Positions 17,714 to 26,246 of a stretch of DNA of 64,000 bases are shown piece by piece. The stretch is taken from contig NC_015510.1 of the NCBI RefSeq assembly GCF_000212735.1, positions 6,077,001 through 6,141,000 of the forward strand. The letters run 5' to 3'. Position numbers and translations under genes: made by a program. The stretch's first letter is position 1. Each line of letters opens with the position of its first letter. A model generated the notes under the pieces. The model was not told the origin of the DNA. It worked only from the letters and a program-made list of their open reading frames with translations, and ran no database searches. This DNA comes from Haliscomenobacter hydrossis DSM 1100 (GTDB lineage Bacteria; Bacteroidota; Bacteroidia; Chitinophagales; Saprospiraceae).

Positions 17714-18003
17714 CTAAGGTGTTCTAAGGTGCCTAAGGTCTGTCGATTACCCACAAATCCGCACATTGAATGCGAGATTGTGCTTTAGCTTCAGAACCCC
17801 AACCCCTAAAGGGAGTATATTTTCGATAATCGTAATATTTCCCCCTTTTTTAGAAAAAGTAAGGCCTTTTAGTTACCTAAAATGTGCTCCCCTTTAGGGG
17901 TCGGGGGTTCTGAGGCCGCAGTAAAATGCTCAATATCAACCACAAACCTAATTAGGGGATTTGTGGGTAATCGACAGACCTTAGACACCTTAGAGCACCT
18001 TAG
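17714..18003. repeat. CTAAGGTG-type heptamer arms around MITE copy 1
   Basis: The left arm (17714-17739) and right arm (17978-18003) are inverted copies of a CTAAGGTG-type word repeated three times, with a few mismatches. The MITE sits exactly between them. The rest of the gap from 17673 to 18070 holds no gene that I can support. Confidence 0.8.
17740..17977. mobile_element. MITE copy 1 (238 bp, non-coding)
   Basis: The ends are perfect 21-base inverted repeats beginning CTGTCGATTACCCACAAATC. Inside is a second nested palindrome around CAACCCCTAAAGG. It is identical to copy 2 (23019-23258) except for two single-base length differences. The ends closely match those of the Tn5-like insertion sequence at 21398-22946, so that transposase or a relative probably moves it. 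No direct target duplication is visible at this copy. Confidence 0.85.
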
Positions 18004-18070
18004 AAATCATGCGCCTATGGCGCTGTAAGTATTGTGTTTTACAGTTTAGGCTAAAAAATGAATTCTTCCT

Positions 18071-21000
18071 ATGTCAGCACGCACCCTAAATCTATCCTGG
18101 CTTATTGTGGCAATTTGTAGCCTCTTTGGCTGCAAAAAAACGGATCTGCTTTTTGAAAAAATCACCCCTGCCCATTCCAATATCCATTTCAACAACCAGC
18201 TCAGTCCCGATGCCACCCTCAATGCCTTTACCTTCACCAATTTTTACAACGGTGGTGGCGTAGGTGTAGGTGATTTTAACCGCGATGGCTTACCTGATCT
18301 CTTTTTTACCGGCAATCAAGTCAGCTGCGAACTCTACCTCAATCGGGGCGATTTCCAATTTGAGTCCATCACTGAAAAAGCAGGGCTAAAAACCGATCGC
18401 TGGTGCAGTGGGGTATCCATTGTGGACATCAACCAGGACGGTTGGGATGACATTTACCTCAGCGTAGCCCAGGGCCCCGGTTTGAAAAATGCACACAACC
18501 TGCTGTACATCAATCAAAAAACCAGTAGCCCCAGTTTTGTGGAATCTGCCCGGGCTTATGGCCTCGACTACAATGGTTTCACGACTCAAAGTGCTTTTTT
18601 TGACTACGACCTCGATGGCGACCTGGACGCGTTTTTGCTCAATACCGCCCCCGATTTGCAAAACCCCAGTGTTTTGCGCCGCCAGATGAACAATGGATTT
18701 TACCCCTCTACCGACAAACTCTTGCGCAATGAAGGCAGCGACAAAGCCGGGCATCCGGTTTTTGTAGATGTATCCGCCGAGGCTGGCATTCGTTTCGAAG
18801 GCCTGGGCTTGGGAATAGCCATTTCCGATCTGAATCAAGACGGCTATCCCGACATCTATTGCTCCAATGACTTCATGAGCAGCGACATCCTGTACCTCAA
18901 TCAGGGTGATGGGACTTTTAAAAACGTCATCCAATCCGCCACGGCGCATACCAGCCAATTTGGGATGGGCCTGGATGCCGCAGACCTGAACAACGACGCC
19001 AAAATCGACCTCTTCCAACTGGATATGCTACCCGAAGACAATGCCCGCCAAAAACAGATGTTGGGCAAACACGATTATGACAAAAAAGAACTGAGCATTT
19101 CGCCCGAATACGGTTACCAGTTGCAGTACATGCGCAACATGCTGCAAATCAATACCGGAAATGATGCGCAAGGCCCCGTCTTTAGTGAAATGGGCCTACT
19201 GGCGGGCGTAGCCAAAACCGACTGGAGTTGGGCGACGCTCCTCAGCGATCTGGACCTGGATGGCCACAAAGACATTTTCATCACCACGGGCTACCGCAAA
19301 AACATCACCGACCTAGATTTTATCCATTACTACCAGGGTTCCACTTATTTTGGCAGCGATGCCAGTCGGGCCGAAGTTCGGGAAAAACTGCTGTCCCAAG
19401 TACCTGAAGTGAAATTGCGCAATTGTGCTTATCGCAATCTAGGCGATTTGGGTTTTGAAAATGTCGCCAAAGCCTGGGGACTCGATGAATTGTCCTATGC
19501 CAATGGTGCCGCTTATGCCGATTTGGACCAGGATGGCGACCTGGATTTGGTGGTCAACAACGTTGATGCCGAAGCTTCGGTATTTAAAAACCAGAGCCGC
19601 GAACGGCAACAGCAAAATTACCTTAAGGTGGCTTTTCAGGGGCCAGAGGGCAATCGGAGTGGGATTGGTGCCGTGGTGAAAGTTTGGGCTCAGGGCAAAG
19701 CCCAGCTGTACGAACATTTCCCCGTGCGGGGCTATTTGTCTTCGGTGGAAACCGGGGTTTTGATCGGTGTGGGCAAGCATAAAGTCATTGATTCTGTGCA
19801 GGTTTGGTGGAGCAAAGACCTACAAGAAACCAGGTACAAGGTCGCCGCCAATCAAAGCTTAATTGTTAAGCAAGCTGAGGCCAAGCCGAAAGTTAACGAT
19901 GCTGCACCAACTGCAAAAATCTTTGAATCCCTTCCACAATTACTCCCGTACCAACATAAGGCATCTGACTTCAACGATTTCAACCAAACCTTTGCCTTGC
20001 ATAAAATGCTTTCCAAAAATGGCCCGGCTGCCGCCGTGGGCGATTTGAACGGAGATGGTTTGAACGATGTAGTTTTTGGCGGTGCGTACCGAGGTAGCCC
20101 GGGCAACATTTTTATTCAGCAAAAAAATGGCAGCTTCAAAGCGCTACCCGGCTTAAACGCAGCCGAGGTTGAAACGGGTGATCTCGCCATTTTTGACGCC
20201 GATGGGGATGGCGATCAGGATATCCTGAGCGTGGGTGCTGGCAACGAACGACCCTTGGACGTAAAAACCGCCTATCAGCCCATCCTGTGGCTCAACGATG
20301 GACAGGCGCAGTTTACCCGAACGAATCAATTCCCACCCCTTGCGGTCAGCAGCCAAACGGTACGCCCTTTTGATTACGACGGAGATGGTGATCTGGACCT
20401 ATTTATCGGTGGCCGCCAAATTCCCGGGGCTTATCCCCTAGCTGCGGCCAGCTACCTCTTGCGCAACGACCGTGGCCGATTTACGGATGTAAGCCAAAAA
20501 ATTGCCCCGGATTTAGCGAAGTTAGGTCTGGTCTGCGCTGCCTTGCCTTTGGACATTGATCAAGACAAAGATACCGACTTGGTGCTCGTTGGAGAATGGA
20601 TGCCCACGACGGTATTGGAATACAAAAACGGACGTTTTTTCACCAAAACGTTGACCAATACCGAAGGATGGTGGAATAGTCTGGCAGCGGGTGATTTTGA
20701 CCAGGATGGCGACCTGGATTTGTTGTTGGGCAACGAAGGTTTGAATACTTTTTACCGGGCTTCCCCAACCGAACCCATCCAAATGCTGGCCAAAGACTTC
20801 AACCAGGACGGCAAAGTTGATCCCATCATGGGGTATTTCATCCAGGGCAAGTGTGTACCCGCCTTACCCCGCGATGCCCTCAACCAACAGATGGTACAGT
20901 TTCGCCGAAAATACCCGCTGTATGCCGAGTATGCCAAGGTTGGTTTTGCCGACTTGTTCAGCAAAAAAGAACGTACCGATGCGCAACAACTTCAAGCTAA

Positions 21001-21361
21001 AGAATTGCGGAGTTGTTATGCAGAAAATCAGGGAAATGGGCAATTTGTGCTCCAGGCCCTGCCTTTACTGGCCCAACAATCGCCCATTTTTGGATTCCTG
21101 GTCAAAGATTTTGACCGGGATGGGCATTTGGATGCCTTGGCTACGGGTAATTTTTATCCCAATGAAGGGCATATGGGCAGGCAAGATGCTTCACGGGGGA
21201 TTTGGTTAAAGGGGAATGGAAAGGGTGGCTTTGTGGTGGTGGCGAATGAGCAGAGTGGTTTGAGTATTCCGGGTGATGCGCGGCGGTCTTATTGGATCGA
21301 TGCAACGCGGTTTTTTACGACTGTGAATGGTGGGGAGGTTTTGGTTCAAAAAATCAATTAA
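18071..21361 (+). CDS. FG-GAP/VCBS repeat lipoprotein with ASPIC/UnbV domain (CRTAC1 family)
   Basis: The 1096-residue protein has a lipoprotein signal ending SLFGC at Cys21. It carries about 14 Ca-binding motifs of the FG-GAP/VCBS type (DFNRDGLPD, DINQDGWDD, DLDQDGDLD, DYDGDGDLD and others), consistent with two beta-propellers. Between them, near residues 515-600, is an ASPIC/UnbV domain (NRSGIGAVVKVWAQGKAQ, VRGYLSSVETGVLIGVG). Such proteins commonly follow SusC/SusD pairs in Bacteroidota; their function is not established, but surface binding is likely. The gene is bracketed by two MITE copies. Confidence 0.9.
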   Translation: MSARTLNLSWLIVAICSLFGCKKTDLLFEKITPAHSNIHFNNQLSPDATLNAFTFTNFYNGGGVGVGDFNRDGLPDLFFTGNQVSCELYLNRGDFQFESITEKAGLKTDRWCSGVSIVDINQDGWDDIYLSVAQGPGLKNAHNLLYINQKTSSPSFVESARAYGLDYNGFTTQSAFFDYDLDGDLDAFLLNTAPDLQNPSVLRRQMNNGFYPSTDKLLRNEGSDKAGHPVFVDVSAEAGIRFEGLGLGIAISDLNQDGYPDIYCSNDFMSSDILYLNQGDGTFKNVIQSATAHTSQFGMGLDAADLNNDAKIDLFQLDMLPEDNARQKQMLGKHDYDKKELSISPEYGYQLQYMRNMLQINTGNDAQGPVFSEMGLLAGVAKTDWSWATLLSDLDLDGHKDIFITTGYRKNITDLDFIHYYQGSTYFGSDASRAEVREKLLSQVPEVKLRNCAYRNLGDLGFENVAKAWGLDELSYANGAAYADLDQDGDLDLVVNNVDAEASVFKNQSRERQQQNYLKVAFQGPEGNRSGIGAVVKVWAQGKAQLYEHFPVRGYLSSVETGVLIGVGKHKVIDSVQVWWSKDLQETRYKVAANQSLIVKQAEAKPKVNDAAPTAKIFESLPQLLPYQHKASDFNDFNQTFALHKMLSKNGPAAAVGDLNGDGLNDVVFGGAYRGSPGNIFIQQKNGSFKALPGLNAAEVETGDLAIFDADGDGDQDILSVGAGNERPLDVKTAYQPILWLNDGQAQFTRTNQFPPLAVSSQTVRPFDYDGDGDLDLFIGGRQIPGAYPLAAASYLLRNDRGRFTDVSQKIAPDLAKLGLVCAALPLDIDQDKDTDLVLVGEWMPTTVLEYKNGRFFTKTLTNTEGWWNSLAAGDFDQDGDLDLLLGNEGLNTFYRASPTEPIQMLAKDFNQDGKVDPIMGYFIQGKCVPALPRDALNQQMVQFRRKYPLYAEYAKVGFADLFSKKERTDAQQLQAKELRSCYAENQGNGQFVLQALPLLAQQSPIFGFLVKDFDRDGHLDALATGNFYPNEGHMGRQDASRGIWLKGNGKGGFVVVANEQSGLSIPGDARRSYWIDATRFFTTVNGGEVLVQKIN

Positions 21362-21397
21362 CACTAGAGACACTATACTTCTAAGGTGTTCTAAGGT

Positions 21398-22946
21398 CTG
21401 TCAATTACCCACAAAACCTCAAAATAGATTTGGGGTACTCGGAAAGAAGTTCATTGAGAGAATGTAATGTAAGCATCAACAAGAGTTTTGAGTCTTTCTA
21501 GGGCTCTGGTCAAGATGATGATACCAGGTACGGGCTGTCGTTTAGAAGGCAAAAAGCCACCAATTCGGCCCAAGGTGATGCAAAACTGCTTGACGGTTGG
21601 GGGGCTTTTGGGGTCATAGTGGACGTCAAGGTTTAGCCTTTTTTCCGCATAGGTATAAAGGACCTTGTAGCTGAGGTCATCGATGCCGATTTGATCGATG
21701 GTTTGATCTGGATCGGTATCGCAGTAGTATCGGAGTTGTAGAGCATCCATAGCGGCAATACTGTAGGTAGTGATGGCATTTTTGAGTCGATGAGGTAAAG
21801 CTAATTGAAGTTTTTCAACCGAAGCGCCACCACTCTTTAAAATAAAATGGAAGCGTTCGATGATCCATCTTAACACGTAGTAGCGACAAATCTGGACGGC
21901 ATCCTGGAAGGATTGCACATCTAAAGAAGTCAACAATCGCCAATGGATAGTATGTTCCTGATCTTGCTTGGCTGGGACTTCCCGGATATCTACCACATTC
22001 AAGGCAATTGGAGGGAGGTGTTGCTTATGGGGCAAGGGGTTTTTCAATTTTACTACTACGGCACCAAATCTTATTTCCAGATTAGCCGTACGCCACCTTT
22101 TGCTTGTCGAACAAAATACCTGAGTTTGGTAGGTTCCTTGAGCGGTCCAACTATCAACGGTCGGGCCTAAATTGCTCTGACCATCGCACAGTTTGCGATC
22201 ATGGTTGGAGCGGATCAAAAAATGCATCCCAGGAGCTGATCGCTCAGCAAACAATTCTAGAATATCAGCTTCTCGATCTGCAACATAAACCACCTCAAGT
22301 CCTTGGGTTTGGCTAAAAGTTTGTCCGCAATCAAAGTGATCAAGCCAGCGAGCGCTTTCCTTATCTTGAATTGGTTCGTGGAGACGCTCTGCGCTTTTGC
22401 CCAGTTTCTCGTCCTTACGGATATGAAAAGTTTGCTTCAATAACCCAAGAGGCTGGCCTTGTTCGCTCACCAAAAGGCTATTATGCAAATGCAGACCCCG
22501 ATGTTTGATGTATTTCAGAGGGCCAAGATGTTTAGCGCAGCGGTGGCGGGTGTAGTTCAACTCAACTGTATCACTAATTTGCAAAACCCTAAGTGGACGC
22601 TCTTTACTTGGTGGTAAGCTACTGATAATATCCTGAAAATGAAGCGCCAACTGTCCTTGTGGGGTCACTTTTTCGTTATCCCACAGCCGATATGTCCCTT
22701 TGATAGCTTTCCATTCCAGGTTCGCTTGGGGTACCGTCGCATTCATTTGTGCACTCAAATGACGTAAAACGCTCCGATAACGACTTTCCAATCGCTTATC
22801 TCCCAAGCAAGATGTACTATATTTTTTTGCCCCTTTCATTCAGCAAAAAAATACATTTTTGTTTTGCTTACATTACATAACCTCAATGAACTTCTTGGTC
22901 GTTTACGCTCAAATCCAGATTTGTCGGTTTTGTGGGTAATTGACAG
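21398..22946 (-). mobile_element. IS4-group (Tn5/IS50-like) insertion sequence, about 1.55 kb
   Basis: The ends CTGTCAATTACCCACAAAAC are perfect inverted repeats, with a further subterminal inverted match around AGAAGTTCATTGAG and ATGTAATGTAAGC. The element is flanked by a 10-bp direct duplication GTTCTAAGGT and encodes one intact transposase. It looks complete and possibly active. Confidence 0.93.
21451..22839 (-). CDS. Tn5-like DDE transposase (IS4 group)
   Basis: The 462-residue protein has the N-terminal Tn5-type DNA-binding domain (LGDKRLESRYRSVLRHLS, EWKAIKGTYRLWDN). The catalytic core shows Asp90 (ISD), Asp188 (VAD) and Glu328, close to the D97/D188/E326 triad of Tn5. The IS4 YREK signature is intact: Tyr321, Arg324, Glu328, Lys335 with spacing 2-3-6 in YVLRWIIERFHFILK. 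It cuts and pastes its own element and probably acts on the two MITEs, which have nearly the same ends. The frame is intact, so activity is possible. Confidence 0.95.
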   Translation of the reverse strand: MKGAKKYSTSCLGDKRLESRYRSVLRHLSAQMNATVPQANLEWKAIKGTYRLWDNEKVTPQGQLALHFQDIISSLPPSKERPLRVLQISDTVELNYTRHRCAKHLGPLKYIKHRGLHLHNSLLVSEQGQPLGLLKQTFHIRKDEKLGKSAERLHEPIQDKESARWLDHFDCGQTFSQTQGLEVVYVADREADILELFAERSAPGMHFLIRSNHDRKLCDGQSNLGPTVDSWTAQGTYQTQVFCSTSKRWRTANLEIRFGAVVVKLKNPLPHKQHLPPIALNVVDIREVPAKQDQEHTIHWRLLTSLDVQSFQDAVQICRYYVLRWIIERFHFILKSGGASVEKLQLALPHRLKNAITTYSIAAMDALQLRYYCDTDPDQTIDQIGIDDLSYKVLYTYAEKRLNLDVHYDPKSPPTVKQFCITLGRIGGFLPSKRQPVPGIIILTRALERLKTLVDAYITFSQ

Positions 22947-23018
22947 GTTCTAAGGTGTCTAAGGTGGTTCAAATTAAATATTTCTTCATGTTATACTTGT
23001 TTTTGAACCACCTTAGGC

Positions 23019-23258
23019 CTGTCGATTACCCACAAATCCGCACATTGAATGCGAGATTGTGCTTTAGCTTCAGAACCCCCAACCCCTAAAGGGGAGTATA
23101 TTTTCGATAATCGTAATATTTCCCCCTTTTTTAGAAAAAGTAAGGCCTTTTAGTTACCTAAAATGTGCTCCCCTTTAGGGGTCGGGGGTTCTGAGGCCGC
23201 AGTAAAATGCTCAATATCAACCACAAACCTAATTAGGGGATTTGTGGGTAATCGACAG
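23019..23258. mobile_element. MITE copy 2 (240 bp, non-coding)
   Basis: It has the same 21-base terminal inverted repeats and body as copy 1. It is flanked by a perfect 9-bp direct duplication ACCTTAGGC (23010-23018 and 23259-23267), evidence for true transposition. The 9-bp size fits Tn5-type transposases. Confidence 0.9.
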
Positions 23259-23297
23259 ACCTTAGGCACCTTAGAACACCTTAGAAGTTATACAATT

Positions 23298-24911
23298 CTA
23301 ATTTACCACGACCCTACCAATTTTCCGTTCCTTCCCCATCGACACCTCAATGAAGTACGTGCCCGGGGGCCAGTTACTCACCGGTATCACCTCCTGTTGA
23401 ATGCCCGGAAACATCACCTCTACCTGTTTGGCGTAAATGGGTTGGCCCAACATATTGAGTGCCCGCACGCTCAGTGGGCTTTTTTCGGGTTGATCTATCG
23501 TCAAGGTGATGCTCGAACGCGCTGGGTTCGGGTAGATCAACATGCCCTTAAAATCATCGGGAACCGTGCGACAATCCTGCCGCAAATGCTCCAAACTACG
23601 GTACACATTCAATCGGCCTCCGGTAGTGGTGTATTCCTTCAACGATTCAATCTCGTCCACCCCTTTGAGCAATGCCTCTTTCACCCGCAAGGCGGTCTCG
23701 GAAGGCTCAATGAGGGTTTTTTGGGCAAAATCACGGCAAGGTACGCTGTACAAAAGGGCAATAGAGCCGGCCAGGTGCGGTGCTGCGGCTGAGTTGCCAT
23801 GAAAACTCCCATAGGTACCGAAGGGCTTGGTCGTAAAGGAATTTTGCCCCGGAGCACCCATGTCAATCGAGGTTTTCCCGTACGCTGAACCCACGTAGCG
23901 CTGGTCTATTTCGGTGGTATTGAGTACTGTAAGCAAGTACTCGCTGGGGCAAGTTGTGGGCATATCACCTACTTCATCAACGTCCCAAGGATTGTTGGCA
24001 GCCCCGGCGGCGGTGAGTACCCCCACTTCGCCGAGTCGGTCGTACATGGCACCCCACAGCGGCTGGTCTTTGCAAAACAGCCGATTGATGCCGAAGGAGG
24101 CATTAGTAGCCACCACAAAGGCCCCTTCTTTGCCTTTGGAGCGGTTGTAGCGGTCGCGCTGTTCGATGATGTACTCGTAAGCAGAGATGATTTCCGATAC
24201 CAGACGGGCTTCCAGTACCATCACTTTGATGTGCCAGTTGATGCCACTTACTCCGATACCGTTGTTGCCTACCGCGCCAATGATGCCTGCTACCGATTGC
24301 CCGTGTTGTTCAACCAGGTGGGTTCGTCGGTTTTGGATAAAATTCCAGCCCTGGGTATCGTCGATGTATCCATTGCGGTCGTTGTCTTTGCCATCGTTGG
24401 GTATTTCGCCCCGATTGACCCAAATGTTGGGGGCCAGGTCTTCATGGTCTACATCAAAACCACTGTCCAATACCGCCACGACAATGGTATCCCCACGTGC
24501 AGTCACCCCTCCCGTAGTGATGGCCCAGGCTTTTTCGGCCTGGATGGTGGCCAGGCCCCATTGTTCCTGTAGGTTGGGATCATCGGGATCGGTACGGCTT
24601 TCGACGTAATAATCAAAGGCAACTTCCTCTACATCGGGTTGTAGCCGTAGCTCTTCCAGTAGTTCGTCTGAGGTGATACTGGTCGAATCGTACATCATCA
24701 AGTGTACGTTGGAGCGTATACTTAAGGATTTTTCCAACCAAACCCCTCCTCCAGCCCGGCTTTGCGTCGCGAATTCGACGATGAACTGGGCGGGTGTGGT
24801 GGCTTCCTTAAGTTTAACCAATACTCTGGCTTTGATTGGCCCCGTTTGTGCATGCGTCAGCAGGGCCAAAAGCAAGAGCAGTGGCAACAGAAGTGTTCGT
24901 CTTCTTACCAT
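23298..24911 (-). CDS. Secreted subtilisin-like (S8) peptidase with T9SS tail
   Basis: The 537-residue protein has a signal peptide (LLLLLALLTHAQ), a propeptide to about residue 110, then an S8 catalytic domain. The predicted triad is Asp149 (VAVLDSGFD), His203 (EQHGQSVAG) and Ser374 (HGNSAAAPHLAG), with Asn270 as a plausible oxyanion residue. The His and Ser motifs differ from the usual HGT and GTSMA forms. The last 80 residues are a T9SS sorting domain (MLIYPNPARSSITLTI, then PPGTYFIEV and GRVVVN). It is therefore probably an exported or surface protease. It converges on the mobile-element region. Confidence 0.92.
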   Translation of the reverse strand: MVRRRTLLLPLLLLLALLTHAQTGPIKARVLVKLKEATTPAQFIVEFATQSRAGGGVWLEKSLSIRSNVHLMMYDSTSITSDELLEELRLQPDVEEVAFDYYVESRTDPDDPNLQEQWGLATIQAEKAWAITTGGVTARGDTIVVAVLDSGFDVDHEDLAPNIWVNRGEIPNDGKDNDRNGYIDDTQGWNFIQNRRTHLVEQHGQSVAGIIGAVGNNGIGVSGINWHIKVMVLEARLVSEIISAYEYIIEQRDRYNRSKGKEGAFVVATNASFGINRLFCKDQPLWGAMYDRLGEVGVLTAAGAANNPWDVDEVGDMPTTCPSEYLLTVLNTTEIDQRYVGSAYGKTSIDMGAPGQNSFTTKPFGTYGSFHGNSAAAPHLAGSIALLYSVPCRDFAQKTLIEPSETALRVKEALLKGVDEIESLKEYTTTGGRLNVYRSLEHLRQDCRTVPDDFKGMLIYPNPARSSITLTIDQPEKSPLSVRALNMLGQPIYAKQVEVMFPGIQQEVIPVSNWPPGTYFIEVSMGKERKIGRVVVN

Positions 24912-25069
24912 ATCTATGTTTTTGCAGTTAAAAAAGTTATAGGGAGGATGGATTGGGGATTCCTAACCAAAAGCCTTGCCAAACCGCTTTAGGAAAAAAG
25001 TTTTTTACTTTTTTTTTAATATGGAACAAAAAAGCTGCTGTTTACACTTCTTTCAAAAGCTTTATCCGT

Positions 25070-26203
25070 ATGAAATTCTCATTTTACTTTTTTATTGCGC
25101 TGCTGCTGTTGGGGTGTCAAGCCCCTGCTCAAATCAAATGGCCGCCCTTTAGTGGAGGAAAAGTATCGCTTATCACTGGTGTTGAAGCAGAACAACGTTT
25201 CAAAATTTCGGAACGCCTGGGAACCATGGACCTCCATGGCAAACCGGGTAAGGTGAAAGTAGCGGTGATTGAAGGCGAAAACATTGTGATGCCCAATTTA
25301 CTGGATGAGGAATGGGGGAGACTGGTACACATGATCGTGATCAATGGCAATCTGAAAGTGGATTCAGCCATTACACTCACCAAAAGCCAGCCCGATTTGC
25401 TGGTTTTGGGCAATCTTGAAACCAAAATATTCATGGTCGGAAATGCACACCAACGCATCACGGGTGATGCCCTGATTCAATATGCACTGCTGGGTGGTGG
25501 AAACGATGGTTCCGTTAAAATCGAAGGTAAAACCGCCGTGCCTTATGTGATTTCAATGGACCACGACATTGGTCTGAACGCCCCTTACGCGCAATGGTTT
25601 GATTGGAATGAAGGAACCATGAATTTACTATTGCGGGAAATCTACAACCCGGTGCGGGAGCAGTGGAATTTCGACTATTTGGTGCAACGCATCAGAGAAG
25701 GCAAACCTATTCGGCGAAAGGCTTCCCGGGATACCACTTTTCAGGGCATCTTGACTGAGTGGCTGGATCTTTGGGGCAGAGACTCTACAGTACTCAACTT
25801 TGAGTCGTTTAAGGATTTTTTGGAAAGCGAAAACATCATCCTTTCCTTTGACTACATGGATGGTTTTGATTTGCCCGCCGAGATTTTTGAATTGGAAAAA
25901 TTGGAAGAACTCAACTGCATGCACGTAGAACTCAACGCCCTTCCTGCTGAAATCCAAAAATGTACCCGGCTGAAAAAATTGAACCTCACTTTTTGCAAGC
26001 TCGAAAGTATCCCCGAAGAGATTGGGCAACTGGTCAATTTGGAAGAATTGTGGCTTTCGGGTAACCAGCTGAAAGAACTCCCAGCCAGCTTGTATACCTT
26101 GGGCAAGTTAATAACCTTGGTGCTGGACAAGGATTCATTTTCGCCCGAACAGCAAAAGGAAATCAAAAAACGGCTACCAAAGACGGCAGTGCTGTTTTAT
26201 TAG
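25070..26203 (+). CDS. Leucine-rich repeat lipoprotein
   Basis: The 377-residue protein begins with a lipoprotein signal (FFIALLLLGCQAPA, Cys at about residue 16). The first 250 residues are unrecognised and contain YALLGGGNDGSVKIEG and VISMDHDIGLN. The last 110 residues form about four leucine-rich repeats of the LxxLxxLxLxxNxLxxLP type (LEELNCMHVELNALPAEI, LEELWLSGNQLKELPASL). The ATG at 25070 is chosen as the start of the signal peptide. It is divergent from the subtilase, with about 158 bases between them. Confidence 0.8.
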   Translation: MKFSFYFFIALLLLGCQAPAQIKWPPFSGGKVSLITGVEAEQRFKISERLGTMDLHGKPGKVKVAVIEGENIVMPNLLDEEWGRLVHMIVINGNLKVDSAITLTKSQPDLLVLGNLETKIFMVGNAHQRITGDALIQYALLGGGNDGSVKIEGKTAVPYVISMDHDIGLNAPYAQWFDWNEGTMNLLLREIYNPVREQWNFDYLVQRIREGKPIRRKASRDTTFQGILTEWLDLWGRDSTVLNFESFKDFLESENIILSFDYMDGFDLPAEIFELEKLEELNCMHVELNALPAEIQKCTRLKKLNLTFCKLESIPEEIGQLVNLEELWLSGNQLKELPASLYTLGKLITLVLDKDSFSPEQQKEIKKRLPKTAVLFY

Positions 26204-26246
26204 ACTTGTGCGTGTGGTGACGATTTGGTTCAAAATGTGCAGGCAA

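Larger units (their letters stand above)
21377..23292. repeat. CTAAGGTG-type palindromic cassette interrupted by an IS and a MITE
   Basis: If 21398-22946 and one copy of GTTCTAAGGT, and 23019-23258 and one copy of ACCTTAGGC, are removed, the remaining bases form an inverted repeat with arms of about 41 bases and a loop of about 27. The arms differ by one substitution and one inserted base. The cassette fills the gap between two converging genes, 16 bases after one stop codon and 5 bases from the other. Confidence 0.85.

Noticed and set aside
17740-23258. Composite transposon made by the two MITEs around the FG-GAP gene
   Set aside because: There is no duplication shared by the outer ends, and copy 2 has its own 9-bp duplication. 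Independent insertion explains copy 2 better.
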